From Populus alba (taxonomy: Eukaryota > Streptophyta > Magnoliopsida > Malpighiales > Salicaceae): a stretch of DNA of 64,000 nt. Positions 62,442 through 64,000 of the stretch are shown here, one piece after another. The stretch is taken from the NCBI RefSeq assembly GCF_005239225.2, contig NC_133293.1, positions 17,948,333 to 18,012,332 of the forward strand, read 5' to 3'. Numbering within the stretch: position 1 is the stretch's first letter; each line of letters begins with the position of its first letter. The position numbers were made by a program, and so were the translations under genes. The notes beneath the pieces are model-generated. The model did no database searches. It had not been told where the DNA came from and saw nothing but the letters and a program-made list of their open reading frames with translations.

Positions 62442-63764
62442 GATATGTGAGTAAATGAATTTAGAGGTGGAGGGAGCTTTATTTGCTGTCAAATTATGAA
62501 AATTTGAAATGGGTTTGTTGATTCTGCTTTTTGAGCTAGCATTTTTTTATTTATAGAAGACTAGCTTTCATATTGCTGTATGCTGTGTGTCAAATTTTTA
62601 ATTGGTTTTTTCAAATTTTTTATTTGATTTTTATTTTAAGGGCAATTAGTTATAACGTAAAGGTTTTTACTAGCTAAGAATATAGATACTCAGAACAGTG
62701 TTTAATCAGCTTGGAGGATTGTAATATTTTTCATACCAATGCACTGTTCCGTGGGATTCAGCAATGTCCCAATTCATACCAATGCATTGTTATATTAGTC
62801 GAACTAGCATAATTTTTCATACCAATACATTGTAACATTTTTCAGCATTACCATGCTTTAAGATTTTCTTTTGAGAAGTTATTGTCAGCCTATAGCTATA
62901 GTCTCATCCTTTTCTTGTTGCAGCTATTTTTCTCTCCTTGTTTTGAAGGGTGTTACGATTCTAGATTGGATGCCATGTTTGACTAGGTTAGTCATGTGAT
63001 ATTTCAATTGTAATTTTTCAGTGCCATTTGAAGAAGATGACAAGGACCCAGGCATCTGGTTTCTTGACCACAATTACCATGAATCAATGTTTTCCATGTT
63101 CAAAAGAATAAATGGTAATGCTGGGAACGTGGCACCTTAGTTTGCATTTCTCTCTTTGGTGCTTTTTGTGTTATCAAATTGACAAATTACCTTCTTCAGC
63201 CAAGGAGCATGTTGTGGGTTGGTACAGCACAGGGCCAAAACTGAGGGAAAATGACCTGGAGATTCACGGATTATATAACGAGTAAGAACACCATCCATGA
63301 TTTTGAAGGTTAATTATCTTTTCAACCTGTGTGGTGATCATGATGAAGTAGTTCTGCCTAACTGTGAACTGATCACTGATGGAAATTGACTAGTTTGATG
63401 AATTAGTACTTGTGAAACTTCCCCCCCTTTCTCCTATATTCACAGAGTGTAGTCTGGCATTGCAGTTATGCTCCAAATCCTGTCTTGGTCATAATTGATG
63501 TCCAACTGGTAGAGTTGGGAATACCCACAAAAGCATACTATGCTGTCGAAGAGGTGAAAGAGGTAAGTACATAACTTATTAACACCTTGATGATCAATTG
63601 GTTAGTTGTTCTGATTAAGTTGTTTATATAGGTGTAATGCTGGATTCATGTATGGCAGGAACTTATAATGGTTGTGTGTTGGTTACAGAATGCTACCCAG
63701 AAAAGCCAGAAGGTGTTTGTGCATGTGCCATCAGAAATTGCTGCCCATGAAGTCGAGGAAATTG
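62118..63764 (+). CDS. RPN8: 26S proteasome regulatory subunit RPN8 (non-ATPase subunit 7), 3' part outside window
   Basis: Five exons, 62118-62304, 63022-63114, 63200-63281, 63466-63562 and 63689-63764, join in frame to about 178 residues of an MPN-domain protein. RPN8 pairs with RPN11 in the proteasome lid and helps position the deubiquitinase. Visible motifs are [74 protein letters not shown] and [10 protein letters not shown]. No JAMM HxH metal site is seen, as expected for the inactive partner. The family has about 310 residues, so the C-terminal half is still to come. At the right edge an acceptor candidate near 63950 gives a very early stop, so the next exon is either right of the window or the gene is altered there. 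Confidence 0.92.
62393..62441. repeat. (ATT)n microsatellite in RPN8 intron 1
   Basis: About 16 ATT units within the first intron of RPN8. Confidence 0.95.
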
Positions 63765-64000
63765 GTGTGCCACTGAAAGCCAGTTTTCTTTGTTTGAAAA
63801 ATAAAGTTGATTTATGCTTTGGGTGCTTTTAGGATGGACCTGCTATTTTATGATTTTCCTTCTCCCTCTCCCTCTCCCTATCCCAGCATTATTATAATCT
63901 AACTTATATGAAAAGAATGAAGTTGATTCTTGGCTTCTATTGTATGCATAACAGTGGACACTTCTGGCAGAATAACATGACAACTGGTCTTGAACTCTGA

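Overview
The window is nuclear DNA of a dicot plant. Split genes with GT-AG introns and AT-rich spacers show this, as do plant-specific families: a WUSCHEL-related homeobox, a PIP1 aquaporin, HSPRO, a VRN1-type B3 protein and a plant-type GT64 transferase. The style of the dispersed repeats suggests a woody eudicot, possibly Populus or Salix, but the sequence alone does not prove the species. All exon boundaries were read by eye from splice sites and reading frame.

Layout. 1-917: C-terminal exons of the ribosomal stalk protein P0 (+). 918-12404: long AT-rich spacer with old SINE-like and MITE-like repeats, a G-box cluster and a W-box cluster. 12405-13844: intronless HSPRO-type gene (+). 16470-17184: EF-hand/ZZ-finger gene with an apparent frameshift (+), preceded by a 157-bp tandem duplication. 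18416-20633: two-B3-domain VRN1-like factor (+). 22296-24337: TPR protein (+). 26803-31137: GT64 GIPC mannosyltransferase GMT1/EPC1 (-). 34763-36439: 3-ketodihydrosphinganine reductase (+). 36440-42407: spacer. 42408-43629: PIP1 aquaporin (+). 43630-50263: repeat-rich spacer with a hAT-like element and a nested SINE. 50264-52654: eIF3 subunit f (+). 52998-54071: hAT-like element with an 8-bp target duplication, carrying a piece of a BSD-domain gene. 59571-60212: WOX5-like gene (+). 62118 to the right part of the window: 26S proteasome subunit RPN8 (+), incomplete at the edge.

How the genes relate. Three encode parts of core protein-synthesis or turnover machines (P0, eIF3f, RPN8). Two neighbouring, divergent genes act at the start and near the end of glycosylated sphingolipid synthesis (KDSR and GMT1). 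Several neighbours recall gene pairs that I remember from Arabidopsis (eIF3f-HSPRO-P0, HSPRO-EPC1, WOX5-RPN8), so the window looks like an old, conserved gene block spread apart by repeats. I found no CRISPR, prokaryotic operon, rRNA or tRNA gene. The most unusual items are the hAT-like element that captured host coding sequence, the divergent sphingolipid pair, and the frameshifted EF-hand gene behind a duplicated upstream segment.
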